A stretch of DNA of 64,000 nt from Sphingomonas sp. (GTDB lineage: Bacteria; Pseudomonadota; Alphaproteobacteria; Sphingomonadales; Sphingomonadaceae): the NCBI RefSeq assembly GCF_025353885.1, contig NZ_JANXNX010000062.1, positions 22,687 to 86,686 of the forward strand. Direction: 5' to 3'. A model generated the notes under the pieces. It worked only from the letters and a program-made list of their open reading frames with translations. It searched no databases and was not told where the DNA came from. The position numbers and the translations under genes were made by a program. Shown piece after piece: positions 10,459 through 20,196 of the stretch. Position 1 is the first letter of the stretch. The number at the start of each line of letters is the position of its first letter.

Positions 10459-11549
10459 GCGACCTCTTGGCTAACGTCATCGACTAGGAACGGGATCTCT
10501 ACCGTCACGATAAACCCGCCTTCAGGATTGTTGCGAGCATCGAAACGGTGATCGGGTCCATACGCCTGCGTCAGCCGGTCCCGAATATTGGCAAGGCCGA
10601 CGCCGGTTGAATAGCTGGGCCTGACGCTGCCGTCATTCAAGCCCGGACCGGTGTCGGACACGGTGATCTGCACCCGTTCGCCGACCAGCCGCGCAGTAAC
10701 CGCGATTTCGGCTCCCTCCTCCATCGGCGTAACAGCGTATTTGATGCCGTTTTCGACCAAAGGTTGTAGCAGGAGCGACGGGATGCGCGCGCGCGCGGCC
10801 AGCGGATCAAGATCGAAGGTCGCTCGCAACCGTTCCTCGAAGCGCATTTTTTCGATGTCGAGATACAGTTTCAGCGTCTCGAACTCCTGGTCGAGCGTCG
10901 TCTGAAACTGCGGTTCGTTGACCAATGTGTAACGCAGGAACGATGACAGACGGCTCAGCATCGCGTTCGCGCGGTCGGTTTGTTTCAGCAGCACCAGCGT
11001 CGAGATCGAATTGAGCGTGTTGAACAGAAAGTGCGGGTTGAGCTGGTAACGCAACATCGCCAGTTGTGCCGATGACGCCGCCCCCTCCAGCTTGAACAGC
11101 TGGACGCGCTGGTCCTCGGCAATCAAGAAGAAATTGATGCCGTAATAGAGCGCGGACCACGCGCCCAATAGCAAACCGTCGATCAGCACCGAAGCCAGCA
11201 GCAACGCGCCCTCGAACGCGCCACCACGATTGACCATCGAGAAAACAAATGCGTCGATTACCGAATAGGCGGCCAGCGCGAGCACGACCGCCGCCAGCGA
11301 TCCCGTCCAGATGACAATGGGGGGCTTGCGGATCAGCAGGCGAAAGGCCGCGGCAATGACAAGGGTCAGCGAATAGCCGGTGGCAGCGGACACCAGCACC
11401 GGGATAAAGAACGAAATGCTCATCCCGTTTGCAACGCCCTGCGCCGCGCGCAACAGTAGGTATCCGCTCCACCCCGCCCCCTGGAGCATCCAGAATGCAC
11501 GGTTCTTGTCGTCGAAAAATGTTTGCGGGCGAGGTTGAACGGTAGCCAT
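10455..11549 (-). CDS. LytS/YehU-type sensor histidine kinase
   Basis: A 364-residue membrane kinase. Four to five hydrophobic segments occupy residues 25-145 and no periplasmic sensor domain is evident. The His_kinase (PF06580-type) domain has RYQLNPHFLFNTLNSIST with phospho-acceptor H173; the ATPase has LVENGIKYAV (N267) and GVGLANIRDRL (316-326). It should phosphorylate the LytTR regulator encoded downstream. The short loops suggest that the membrane itself or a partner protein is sensed. Divergent from the HD-domain gene with a 113-base spacer. Confidence 0.95.
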   Translation of the reverse strand: MATVQPRPQTFFDDKNRAFWMLQGAGWSGYLLLRAAQGVANGMSISFFIPVLVSAATGYSLTLVIAAAFRLLIRKPPIVIWTGSLAAVVLALAAYSVIDAFVFSMVNRGGAFEGALLLASVLIDGLLLGAWSALYYGINFFLIAEDQRVQLFKLEGAASSAQLAMLRYQLNPHFLFNTLNSISTLVLLKQTDRANAMLSRLSSFLRYTLVNEPQFQTTLDQEFETLKLYLDIEKMRFEERLRATFDLDPLAARARIPSLLLQPLVENGIKYAVTPMEEGAEIAVTARLVGERVQITVSDTGPGLNDGSVRPSYSTGVGLANIRDRLTQAYGPDHRFDARNNPEGGFIVTVEIPFLVDDVSQEVA

Positions 11550-11662
11550 CGGGCGGACGCTAGCGTTTTCAGACGCGCGGGGGAACCGTTGACCCCGCGA
11601 TCAAGAACTAGTGACAAATCGCTGCGTCAGGGGTTATTCTGAAGCAGGATAGGAGAGCCGAG

Positions 11663-12289
11663 ATGGCCGATAGCGACTGTCGAACGAACATGGGGCCGAC
11701 CCATGCTGGAAAACCCCATGCCGGGTTTCGTAATTTTGAGGAAAGTACGCAGGAGGACTGGTCACTGATCGGACAGCATTTCCGGAGCTTTGCGGGCGGA
11801 CTTGCCGATCGCGTCTTGCGACATCTGATGCTGCTTGATGGGGATTATGGCGGGTTTCCAATCGATCGGCTCCAGCACAGCCTGCAGACTGCGACCCGCG
11901 CGCATCGCGACGGTCGGGGAGAGAGCTATGTCGTCATGGCGCTGTTGCACGACATCGGCGATACGCTGGGCAGCTATAATCATCCCGATATCGGCGCCGC
12001 CATCGTCAAGCCATTCGTCACCGAGGAGGAGCATTGGATTTGCGCCCAGCATGGTGTTTTCCAGGGCTATTATTATTTCCATTTCCTGGGCGGAGACCGC
12101 GACGCGCGCGAGGCGTTCCGCGACCACCCGCATTTCGCCGCCTGTGAACTTTTTTGCCGGGAGTATGACCAGGCCGCGTTCGACCCCGACTATGACACCG
12201 AACCGCTGGACTTTTTCGAGCCGATGCTGCGCCGGGTGCTGGCACGGCCGGTCAATGGAATGATGGCGAGGGTTGTGACGGAAAGCTGA
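11663..12289 (+). CDS. HD-domain protein, possible mixed-valent diiron oxygenase
   Basis: A 208-residue single-domain HD protein preceded by GGAGAG (11651-11656). Candidate metal ligands are H72 (LQHSLQ), H96-D97 (LLHDIGD), H107 (YNHPDIG), H130 (CAQHG) and D169 (REYDQ). Five histidine/aspartate positions plus the HSLQ block after a glutamine match the arrangement seen in PhnZ, TmpB and myo-inositol oxygenase (the HD mixed-valent diiron oxygenases), which oxidise C-H or C-P substrates, rather than a phosphohydrolase. No phosphonate genes are nearby. It is divergent from the two-component genes and convergent with the TonB pseudogene. Family fold is sure; oxygenase chemistry is an inference. 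Confidence 0.85.
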   Translation: MADSDCRTNMGPTHAGKPHAGFRNFEESTQEDWSLIGQHFRSFAGGLADRVLRHLMLLDGDYGGFPIDRLQHSLQTATRAHRDGRGESYVVMALLHDIGDTLGSYNHPDIGAAIVKPFVTEEEHWICAQHGVFQGYYYFHFLGGDRDAREAFRDHPHFAACELFCREYDQAAFDPDYDTEPLDFFEPMLRRVLARPVNGMMARVVTES

Positions 12290-12295
12290 AACAAA

Positions 12296-12326
12296 GACCG
12301 CCGCCCCCGGATTGAGAGCGGCGGTC
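12296..12326 (-). terminator. Rho-independent terminator hairpin
   Basis: Perfect nine-base stem GACCGCCGC / GCGGCGGTC (12296-12304 and 12318-12326). Read on the minus strand it is followed by TTTGTTT, so it probably terminated the TonB receptor whose remnant ends at 12345; it can also stop transcripts leaving the HD gene. Confidence 0.75.
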
Positions 12327-12344
12327 CCATACACGGGTCGATCT

Positions 12345-13310
12345 TCAGAAGCTGATGCGAGCACCCACGCGGAGTGCATAAAGCGACGATCCGTTGGCTG
12401 TCATCAACTGGTCAGCGATCAAGTTGGCAGGAGTCGGCGACAAATATTGATATTGCGCGCAGGTGTTTACGCCTGCCGCCACACAGGTCACGCGCGCCAC
12501 CGACTTGTTGAAGTAGAAGGTCGAGCGCAACTGCTGTCCCCATTTGTGGTTGACCAAATTGGTCAGGTTTTCGATGTCGCCGAACACCGTGAACTTGGTG
12601 CCCAATGGCAGGGCAAGCTCCTGCTCGACGTGAAGATCGATCTTTGTAAAGGCCCTTGACCGGAAGGCGTTGCGTGGAGCGATCTTGCCAAGATAGTTTG
12701 CAAGGCCGCTGCCCGTGATGATGGCCTCTACCGCCGCATGCCTGCCTGGTAACCGGCAATCGGCAATCGGCAATCGAGTCGAAGTAATAGGTGCCGTTAC
12801 CGGGGTTTACGAACAGGTTATAGGTATCGACACTCTAGAAATCGGCCAGCAACCGCAGGTTATGGTCGATCAGACCATCGACACCGTAAGTGTAGAATGC
12901 GGTGCCGTGGAACTGGTTGGTCCCGATTTCCGGATCGCGTTGGCCGTGCCCCCCTGGAAAAAGCCGTCACGGACGTCATACGGGGCAATCTTTGTCTGGA
13001 ATTGTTCAATCGCGTCAATTGGCACCGGCCCGCGACGCGATGGCAGTCCGTCGGGATTGAGGCCGAAACCATCGGTGATGGGAACGCCGTCGATGGTGAA
13101 CCGGTTGTAACGGGCGTTCTGCCCGGCAAAGCTGACGTTCCGGCCGCTGGTGCTGCTGGTTTCGAGAGTGGCGAACGGGTCGCGCCGTATCAGGTCGCGA
13201 ATGTCGCGGTTGATGCTGGCGATCTGCGAAATCTGCTCGGCGCCAAGGACGGTGGCCGGTCCCTTGAAACAGAGCTCGCCTTCGTAAGTTTCGATGCCGT
13301 TACGACAATG
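12345..13310 (-). pseudogene. Oar-like TonB-dependent receptor, degraded
   Basis: Two pieces of one receptor remain. The plug piece (about 13310 to 12925) translates as ATVLGAEQIS, RDLIRRDPFATLE, AGQNARYNRFTIDGVP and APYDVRDGFFQGG, the signature of Oar-type plugs. A one-base loss near 12917-12933 changes frame before TNQFHGTAFYTY. A TAG stop sits in frame at 12835-12837, and a further shift lies at three tandem copies of CGGCAAT (12754-12774). The last piece (to 12345) is a normal receptor C-terminus ending in the beta-strand LRVGARISF. Only about 300 codons remain of a family that usually has about 1000, so most of the barrel and the signal peptide are gone. Confidence 0.85.
12754..12774. 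repeat. Three tandem copies of CGGCAAT
   Basis: Three exact seven-base units lie inside the receptor pseudogene, exactly where the reading frame of its C-terminal part is lost. Seven bases per unit is not a multiple of three, so copy-number change by slippage shifts frame. Confidence 0.9.
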
Positions 13311-13384
13311 TGGCTACCGCCGCCGGCAAGCATCGCAGAACGAAACTTATCGAATTCGTGGTGTAAAATGACACGTCTACGGAC

Positions 13385-14929
13385 TCAGTGGCCGGTGGGC
13401 ACGTTGGTTGTGTTGGTCGCGCGCGGGGCCAGCCAGACCAGGATGGCGGACAGCACGAATGCCCCCCCGGCAATCAGAAAAACCTGGATCATGCCAAGGG
13501 TCGATGCCTGAACCTCGACCAATCGGTCGAGCGTCGCACGCGCCTGTTCCAGCGACATTCCGGCTTGCTGAAGTGTCGAAATCGTGGCTCCCGGATTGTT
13601 CAGCATCGGCACCAGGTCGGCACGCGACGCGCGCGACGCATTGTCCCAGGCGGTGGTCGCCAGCGCGGTGCCGACGGCACCCGAAAGCGTGCGAGTAAAG
13701 CTCATCAGCCCGGCAGCCGAAACGGTTTCATTCGGGCGCACGCTGCTTAAGGCAATCGACGTCAAGCCAATGAAAAAGAACGGCATGCCGATCCCTTGGA
13801 CCAGCTGGGGTAACGATAGCGTCCAGTAATCGGCGCTCGATGTCCACCCGGCGCGCATCAGCGACACCCCGGCCATCCACAATATCGCCGCACAGACCGT
13901 ATAACGCAAGTCGACCTTGCCGATCAGTCGGGCGGCGAAGGGAGAAAGTATGACGGCAAAGACACCGACCCACGCAACGGTGTAGCCGGAATCGGTAGCA
14001 GTATAGCCGACGATCTGCTGCAGCCACAGCGGCATCAATACAACGCTCGCGAAAAAGGCACCATAAGCGAGCGAGATCGACAGCGTCCCGGCGGTAAAGC
14101 CACGATGCCGGAATATCCGAATATCGACGATCGGATCGTCGGTCGTCAGTTCCCAGATGACGAACGCGGCCAGGCCGACGACGGCAACGATCGCAAGCAC
14201 GACAATATAGGGTGAGCCGAACCAGTCGTTCTCCCGGCCCGTGTCGAGCATAATCTGGAAGGCAGCAACGAACAGCACCAGCAATGCCAGCCCACCGAGA
14301 TCGATGCGACGCTTTACGACGGTGGTTTCGTAGGGAACGATCAGCCGCGACACCGCAAATATGCAGAGAGCCACGACGGGCAAGTTGATGAAAAATATCC
14401 ACGGCCACGACCAGTTATCGCTGATCAGGCCACCGAGGATGGGGCCAACGATTGGCGCCGAGGTCGTCGTCATCGCCCAGATGCCGAGGCCAAGTGCCGC
14501 CTTATTCTTTGGGAATATCCGCAGCAGCAACGTCTGGGACAGCGGCATCAGCGGTCCACCCGACAGCCCCTGGAGAATACGGAACGTCACCAGCATCCCC
14601 AGCGTCCCCGAAACCCCGCACAGGAACGAAAACACCGCAAAGCCGCACAGCGATATGATAAACCACCGCACGCTGCCAAACCGCGACGACAGCCACCCGG
14701 TCAGGGGAACGCTGATCGCGTCGGCGACGGCGTAACTGGTGATGACCCAGGTCCCTTGCGTCGGCGAAACCGCGAGGCCACCGGCAATGTGGGGCACCGA
14801 GACGTTGGCGATCGTTGTGTCGAGAACCACGACGAAATTGGCAAGCGCCAGCGAAAACGCCGCTAGCAGGAGCTTTGCACCGGTCAGCGGCGCTGGCTCG
14901 GACGCTGGTTGGTCAGGCACGCTCGCCAT
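13385..14929 (-). CDS. DHA2-family MFS drug efflux pump (EmrB-like)
   Basis: A 514-residue transporter with 14 predicted membrane segments, starting with a short polar N-terminus. Characteristic motifs are LDTTIANVSVPHIAG in segment 1 (motif D1), WVITSYAVADAIS, and GWLSSRFG (motif A); RILQGLSGGPLMPLSQ is motif B/C-like. It is the inner-membrane proton antiporter of a tripartite system. It begins two bases after the stop of the HlyD adaptor. Substrates are probably hydrophobic toxic compounds, but none can be named. Confidence 0.95.
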   Translation of the reverse strand: MASVPDQPASEPAPLTGAKLLLAAFSLALANFVVVLDTTIANVSVPHIAGGLAVSPTQGTWVITSYAVADAISVPLTGWLSSRFGSVRWFIISLCGFAVFSFLCGVSGTLGMLVTFRILQGLSGGPLMPLSQTLLLRIFPKNKAALGLGIWAMTTTSAPIVGPILGGLISDNWSWPWIFFINLPVVALCIFAVSRLIVPYETTVVKRRIDLGGLALLVLFVAAFQIMLDTGRENDWFGSPYIVVLAIVAVVGLAAFVIWELTTDDPIVDIRIFRHRGFTAGTLSISLAYGAFFASVVLMPLWLQQIVGYTATDSGYTVAWVGVFAVILSPFAARLIGKVDLRYTVCAAILWMAGVSLMRAGWTSSADYWTLSLPQLVQGIGMPFFFIGLTSIALSSVRPNETVSAAGLMSFTRTLSGAVGTALATTAWDNASRASRADLVPMLNNPGATISTLQQAGMSLEQARATLDRLVEVQASTLGMIQVFLIAGGAFVLSAILVWLAPRATNTTNVPTGH

Positions 14930-14931
14930 TA

Positions 14932-16104
14932 CTAGTTGCGTCCGTTGTCGCCACGAGTATCGATCGTCGCCGTCATCGAGAGGCCCACCCGCAGCGGATG
15001 GACGCGCAGTTCACCGGCGTCCAGCGTAACCCGAACGGGCAGGCGCTGAACAACCTTGATCCAGTTGCCGGTCGCATTTTGTGCCGGGATAAGCGAGAAC
15101 GCCGCACCGGTGCCACCGGCATAGCCCGTCACGCGACCATGATAAACGACGTCACTGCCGTAGAAATCGGAGGTGAGTTCGACTGGCTGGCCGACCCGGA
15201 CCCGCCCGAACTGACTTTCCTTGAAATTGGCGTCGACATAGACCGTTGCGAGGGGGACGAGCGTCATGATCGGCGCACCGGCAGCAATCCGCTGGCCAAC
15301 CTGCACCTGGCGATTGGCAACGATACCATCGATCGGGGCACGAATGACCGTGCGCGACAGGTCCAGCCTAGCCTTGTCGAGACGCGCCCGCGCCGATGCC
15401 ACATCGGGTGTCGTCGAGATGGTTGTGCCCCGGGTCAGGGCCTCCGTCGCCGCTGCCTCGCTCAATGCCGAGGATCGCACCGCCTGCGCCGTCGCGATGC
15501 CCGCCGCAGCCAGATCACGGGCCGCCCTGGCTGCCGAGAAGGAGGCGCGAGCGGACGACAATTCCTCGCCCGAGACAGCGCCACTCCCCACCAGCGCCTC
15601 GCGCCGGGCCAGATCGACACGCGCGCGTTCGAACTGGGCGGCCGCGTCGGCGGCCTTGGCGCGTGCCTGCGCAATATCGGCGTCGCGGGCCTGGACCTGG
15701 GCGCGCGCAGCGCCGACGTTGGCGGCGGCCTGTCCGTATTTTTGCTGGGCCAGGAACAACGCGGCTTCGGCAGTCGCGACGTCGACCTTGGCATCGGCGT
15801 CGTCGATGACGACCAGCACGTCACCCTTGTGGACGACCTGCGTGCCACCGACGCGCACTTCGCGGACCGCTCCGGCCACCAGCGGCGTGACTTGCGCCGT
15901 GTCTGCGCCGACATAAGCATTGTCGGTGTGAACCCGGCCAGCCTGGGTCAGGAAATACCAGACGCCCCACAGGATCGCGACTACCACCACGACCGCGGCA
16001 AGGATAAGGAACAGCGTCTTGCGCCGCGCGGCCTTGTCCACCGGCGACTTTTCGTCAGCTAGGGCCGTGTCGGACGGAAATTCGGAAGGATGGGCGTCGG
16101 CCAT
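14932..16104 (-). CDS. HlyD/EmrA-family membrane fusion protein
   Basis: A 390-residue periplasmic adaptor. Residues about 28-50 form the single membrane anchor (TLFLILAAVVVVVAILWGVW), followed by a lipoyl half-motif (VAGAVREVRVGGTQVVHKGD), a long alanine/arginine-rich coiled-coil hairpin (about 100-220), the second lipoyl half (PIDGIVANRQVQVGQRI) and a beta-barrel. It links the MFS pump to the outer membrane factor. Its ATG overlaps the stop of the upstream gene by one base (TAATG), indicating translational coupling. Confidence 0.95.
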   Translation of the reverse strand: MADAHPSEFPSDTALADEKSPVDKAARRKTLFLILAAVVVVVAILWGVWYFLTQAGRVHTDNAYVGADTAQVTPLVAGAVREVRVGGTQVVHKGDVLVVIDDADAKVDVATAEAALFLAQQKYGQAAANVGAARAQVQARDADIAQARAKAADAAAQFERARVDLARREALVGSGAVSGEELSSARASFSAARAARDLAAAGIATAQAVRSSALSEAAATEALTRGTTISTTPDVASARARLDKARLDLSRTVIRAPIDGIVANRQVQVGQRIAAGAPIMTLVPLATVYVDANFKESQFGRVRVGQPVELTSDFYGSDVVYHGRVTGYAGGTGAAFSLIPAQNATGNWIKVVQRLPVRVTLDAGELRVHPLRVGLSMTATIDTRGDNGRN

Positions 16105-17531
16105 TATCTGGCTCCTGATGAAATGCGAGTGTCGTGATAGCCGCCGCCAAGTGCGCGGATCAGGGCAATGTCAAGGACGATACGACGTGCCTCCAGGTCG
16201 GCGACGGCGCGCCGACTGATGAGAACCGTGTCGTCGCCATTGAGGACGGGCAGTTGGTTCGACAGGCCACCTCGATACCGGATCGCAGCGATCTTGCGCG
16301 CTTCCTCGGCTGCAGCCAGAGCCTGGCGCTGTTCGGCCAGCCGGACATCGGCCGCTTGGCGGCTTGTCAGGGCATCGGCGGTCTGCTGAAGTGCGATGAT
16401 CAACGTCGCATCGTAGCGCGAGACAGCTTCGTCATAATCAGCCCTGGCACCGCGATACCTTCCTGCCAGACGCCCGCCATCGAAGATTGGCAAACTGAAG
16501 GCCGCGCCGCCGTTACCATAACTCGATCCGCTTTCGAATAGCTTACCCAGCCCCAGGGATTGCAGGCCCACGATCGCCGACAGGCTGATGTTGGGATAAA
16601 AGTCAGCCTTTGCGACCTTGATCCGCTTTGCCGCGGCCTCGGCACGCAGTCGAGCGGCGACGATATCCGGGCGTCGTCCGACCAGATCGATCCCCGCGTT
16701 CGAAGGAATCCCGACACCTGTTTCGCGCAAAGTCGGGCGCACGATCCGCCGGCCACGGTCGGGACCCGCACCCACCAGTGCGGCCAGTCTATGGCGCGTC
16801 AGGGCAATCGATTCGTCGAGTGCGGCAATATCGGCGCGCGCTGCCGGGACGCGCGATTCGGCCTGGCGGAGACTGCCGCGGGTGTCGACGCCGACGGCCA
16901 CGCGCTGGCTGGTGAGGTCAACGGTCGCCTGCCGTATCTTAAGCGCGTCCTCTGCCACATCGCGTTGCATGTAATATTGCGCAAGCTGTGCGTAATTGGT
17001 CGCAATATCCGTGCTGAGCATCAGCCGGGCCTGCTCCAGATCAACGCGCACCGCCGCCGCCTCCGAGGTTGCCGCTGCCAGCGCGGCCCGGTCCTTGCCC
17101 CATATATCAAGGTTAAAGGAAAAGCTGCCGCTCAGCCTGCCTGTGTCCTGGATTCCTTTGGGCACGAACTGGGCGGGTATCCCCAGGTTGTAGCTTTGCT
17201 TGTTGCCACCCGCGATGCCATCGAGCGTTGCGCTGGGCAGCAAGGCCGCCCCCGCCTGCTGCGACATCGCATCGGCCGCGCGGACCCGAGCGGTCGCGGT
17301 TGCCACGTCAGGCGATCCGACAAGCGCTTCGTCGATCAACTGTGACAAGGCAGCGTCGCCAAATGTCGTCCACCATCGGTCTACTGGCCACCCAACCGCC
17401 GTTCCAGGAAGCGAAAGGGTAGCAGCCAGCGACGCCGCATCGCGCGGAGCGGGTGCCTGTCCCAGTCTGGGCATAGTGGCGCACCCGCCAACACAGGCAG
17501 CCAGAACGAGGGGGACAACGAGCAAACGCAT
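16104..17531 (-). CDS. NodT-family outer membrane efflux lipoprotein
   Basis: A 475-residue TolC-superfamily protein. The N-terminus is a lipoprotein signal with C17 in the lipobox (LAACVGGC). Two OEP repeats follow, with WPVDRWWTTFGDAALSQLIDEAL near the start, SFNLDIWGKDRAALAAA in the middle, and GRRPDIVAARLRAEAAAKRI, SLPIFDGGRLAGRYRGA in the second repeat. It forms the outer-membrane channel of the efflux system and is the first gene of the three-gene operon. The promoter region contains paired operator-like sites shared with the divergent TetR gene. Confidence 0.95.
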   Translation of the reverse strand: MRLLVVPLVLAACVGGCATMPRLGQAPAPRDAASLAATLSLPGTAVGWPVDRWWTTFGDAALSQLIDEALVGSPDVATATARVRAADAMSQQAGAALLPSATLDGIAGGNKQSYNLGIPAQFVPKGIQDTGRLSGSFSFNLDIWGKDRAALAAATSEAAAVRVDLEQARLMLSTDIATNYAQLAQYYMQRDVAEDALKIRQATVDLTSQRVAVGVDTRGSLRQAESRVPAARADIAALDESIALTRHRLAALVGAGPDRGRRIVRPTLRETGVGIPSNAGIDLVGRRPDIVAARLRAEAAAKRIKVAKADFYPNISLSAIVGLQSLGLGKLFESGSSYGNGGAAFSLPIFDGGRLAGRYRGARADYDEAVSRYDATLIIALQQTADALTSRQAADVRLAEQRQALAAAEEARKIAAIRYRGGLSNQLPVLNGDDTVLISRRAVADLEARRIVLDIALIRALGGGYHDTRISSGAR

Positions 17532-17543
17532 TTTTTCTAAACC

Positions 17544-17624
17544 GTACTATCTGGTACACCGGATGGAAGGTGCCCAATTCACTGAATCGAGCCGGTTGTC
17601 AATCGCAATGATACTTGATAGTAC
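17544..17624. promoter_or_regulatory. Paired operator-like sites between efflux operon and TetR
   Basis: Two copies of GTACTATCNNGTAY in opposite orientation: 17544-17557 (GTACTATCTGGTAC) and 17611-17624 (reverse complement GTACTATCAAGTAT). They lie 13 bases before the efflux start and 8 bases before the preferred TetR start. The matching motif and symmetry make them strong candidate TetR binding sites controlling both genes. Confidence 0.7.
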
Positions 17625-17631
17625 ATTTCTC

Positions 17632-18264
17632 ATGGCCACTGCACTTTTGCCCAACGCCCCACTTCAGGATTCGCGCCGCTGCGCTTTCGTTGACGCAGCA
17701 AGACTCGCTTTTTTCGAGAATGGTTATGCGAGCACGACGATGTCGGCAATTTCCGCAGCGGTCGGCGGATCAAAGACGACGCTGTGGTCGTATTTCCCGT
17801 CGAAAGAAGCATTGTTTGCGGCTGTGATCGACGAAATCGTCGAACAATATGGTTGCGCCCTGTCCGTGGAATTCTCCCCGGACCAACCGGTGGACAATGT
17901 CCTTGAGCATTTTGCGGCCGCCATGCTTTCGACAATGCTATCCCCGCCGATCATCAGTCTCCACCGTTTGGTCACCGGCGAAGCAAGGCGTTTCCCCGAA
18001 ATCGGCCAAATGTTTTATGAACGAGGTCCGAAACGAGGCAAGGCCCGCTTGGCGGTCTATATCCAGTTACTGATGGACGACGGGCGCCTGCGTGCCGGGG
18101 ACGCCGCAATTGCCGCCCGCCAGTTCGCCGCAATGTGCCAGGGCAATGCATTCCAGAAGGCGCTCTATAGCGTCGAGTCTCCGAGCCCCGACGTGGTGGC
18201 TCGTGACATTACTGCGGCCATCGACTCTTTTCTGCGGGCCTGGGGACCCGACATTTCCCGTTAA
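17632..18264 (+). CDS. TetR-family repressor of the efflux operon
   Basis: A 210-residue regulator with an N-terminal TetR helix-turn-helix (FVDAARLAFFENGYAST, then ISAAVGGSKTTLWSYFPSKE) and a TetR_C-type ligand-binding domain. The frame is open far upstream, but the ATG at 17632 is chosen because it places the operator-like site at 17611-17624 just outside the gene; ATG 17608 is an alternative. Divergent from the outer-membrane factor gene, it is the obvious local repressor. Ligand unknown. Confidence 0.9.
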   Translation: MATALLPNAPLQDSRRCAFVDAARLAFFENGYASTTMSAISAAVGGSKTTLWSYFPSKEALFAAVIDEIVEQYGCALSVEFSPDQPVDNVLEHFAAAMLSTMLSPPIISLHRLVTGEARRFPEIGQMFYERGPKRGKARLAVYIQLLMDDGRLRAGDAAIAARQFAAMCQGNAFQKALYSVESPSPDVVARDITAAIDSFLRAWGPDISR

Positions 18265-18265
18265 G

Positions 18266-20059
18266 CTAGACGTCGTCGCCCATTCGCAGCGCCGCGATGA
18301 ACGCCTCTTGCGGGATGCTGACGCTGCCATATTCGCGCATCCGTTTCTTACCCTCTTTCTGCTTGTCGAGCAGCTTCTTCTTTCGGCTGATGTCGCCGCC
18401 ATAGCATTTCGCAGTGACATCTTTGCGCATTGCGGCGATGGTCTCACGCGCGATGACCTTGCCACCGATGGCCGCCTGGATCGGGATTTTGAACAGATGG
18501 CGGGGGATCAAATCCTTCAGCCGCTCGCACATCCCCCTGCCCCGCGCTTCGGCGGTGCCACGATGAACGATCATGCTGAGGGCATCGACGGGCTCGGCAT
18601 TGACCATGATGTTCATCTTCACCAGATCGCCCTCACGGTGGCCGATCTGGTGATAGTCGAAACTGGCGTACCCGCGTGAGATCGACTTCAACCGGTCATA
18701 GAAATCGAAGACCACCTCGTTCAACGGCAACTCATAGGTCACCTGCGCGCGGCCACCGACATAGGTCAGGTTCTTCTGGATACCGCGACGATCCTGGCAA
18801 AGTTTCAGGATCGACCCGAGATATTCGTCCGGCACATAAATCACCGCCTCGATCCACGGCTCTTCTATGAAGTCGATCCGGCTTGCATCGGGCATATCGG
18901 CGGGGTTGTGGAGTTCGATGACTCCGCCACCGTGGTTCATGTGAATTTCATAGATCACGCTTGGTGCGGTGGTAATCAGGTCCAGGTCATATTCGCGGGT
19001 CAGGCGCTCCTGAATGATCTCCAGGTGGAGCAACCCAAGGAATCCGCACCGAAAGCCGAACCCCAGGGCCGCGCTGCTTTCGGTTTCAAAGCTGAAGCTG
19101 GCATCGTTCAGCCGCAGCTTGCTGATGCTCTCGCGCAGTTTTTCGAAGTCGTTGGCATCGACCGGGAACAACCCGCAGAACACCACCGGCTGCACTTCCT
19201 TGAAGCCCGGCAATGCCTCCAAGGCAGGCCGCTTGGCATCGGTCACCGTGTCACCGACGCGGGTCTGCGCCACTTCCTTGATTTGTGCGGTGATGAAGCC
19301 GATCTCGCCCGCCGCCAGTTCGGGAAGGATTTCCATCTTGGGCCGCATGCAGCCGACGCGGTCGACCAGATGCTTGGTGCCCGCTGCCATGAACTGGATT
19401 TCCTGACCTTTACGCAGGACACCGTCGATCACGCGGATCAGGATGACGACGCCAAGGTAGGGATCGTACCAGCTATCCACCAGCATCGCCTTCAACGGGG
19501 CGTCGCGGTCACCCTTGGGCGGAGGGATCCGTTCCACGATCGCGTCCAGCACTTCCTCGATACCGATCCCCGACTTGGCCGACGTCATCACCGCGCGCGA
19601 CGCGTCGAGGCCGATGATGTCCTCGATTTCCTTGCGCACCATTTCCGGCTCGGCGGCGGGCAGGTCGATTTTGTTGATAACGGGCACGATCTCATGGTCA
19701 TGCTCGATCGACTGGTAAACATTGGCGAGCGTCTGCGCCTCGACACCCTGCGCCGCATCGACCACCAGCAGCGCTCCTTCGCACGCGGCGAGGCTGCGGC
19801 TGACTTCATAGGCGAAATCGACATGGCCCGGCGTGTCCATCAGGTTGAGCTCATAGCCCTTCCAGTTCAGGCGTACCGTCTGCGCCTTGATCGTGATGCC
19901 GCGCTCTTTTTCGATGTCCATGTTATCCAGGACCTGCGACGACATTTCGCGTGCGGTCAGGCCGCCGGTCGTCTGGATCAACCGGTCTGCCAGTGTGGAC
20001 TTGCCGTGATCGATATGGGCGATGATCGAGAAATTGCGGATCTTGTCGAGAGGTGTCAT
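18266..20059 (-). CDS. lepA: Elongation factor 4 (LepA)
   Basis: A 597-residue translational GTPase of the usual length. G1 is AHIDHGKST (14-22), the switch and G3 region is [13 protein letters not shown], and NKIDLPAA is G4. The C-terminal LepA-specific domain is present ([20 protein letters not shown]). It back-translocates or assists stalled ribosomes under ionic stress. It ends one base from the TetR stop, with which it converges, so the TetR gene has no room for its own terminator. Confidence 0.98.
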   Translation of the reverse strand: MTPLDKIRNFSIIAHIDHGKSTLADRLIQTTGGLTAREMSSQVLDNMDIEKERGITIKAQTVRLNWKGYELNLMDTPGHVDFAYEVSRSLAACEGALLVVDAAQGVEAQTLANVYQSIEHDHEIVPVINKIDLPAAEPEMVRKEIEDIIGLDASRAVMTSAKSGIGIEEVLDAIVERIPPPKGDRDAPLKAMLVDSWYDPYLGVVILIRVIDGVLRKGQEIQFMAAGTKHLVDRVGCMRPKMEILPELAAGEIGFITAQIKEVAQTRVGDTVTDAKRPALEALPGFKEVQPVVFCGLFPVDANDFEKLRESISKLRLNDASFSFETESSAALGFGFRCGFLGLLHLEIIQERLTREYDLDLITTAPSVIYEIHMNHGGGVIELHNPADMPDASRIDFIEEPWIEAVIYVPDEYLGSILKLCQDRRGIQKNLTYVGGRAQVTYELPLNEVVFDFYDRLKSISRGYASFDYHQIGHREGDLVKMNIMVNAEPVDALSMIVHRGTAEARGRGMCERLKDLIPRHLFKIPIQAAIGGKVIARETIAAMRKDVTAKCYGGDISRKKKLLDKQKEGKKRMREYGSVSIPQEAFIAALRMGDDV

Positions 20060-20196
20060 CGCCCGCGCCTAGCAGGGGATCGCGCACGAGTCAGCCGGAC
20101 AAGTCACATCGATGCACAAAGGGTCGCTTTCCGTTATATTTTTCGGCATACGACCTCTTAAGGGCGCAAAAAACTATCCATTTCGAAACGGGGAAT

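Noticed and set aside
12897..13511. Forward frames in the TonB remnant region
   Set aside because: The only recognisable homology is on the minus strand as a broken receptor.
18908..20161. Open frame of 417 codons antisense to lepA
   Set aside because: Third-position GC bias makes such shadows; lepA is complete and certain.
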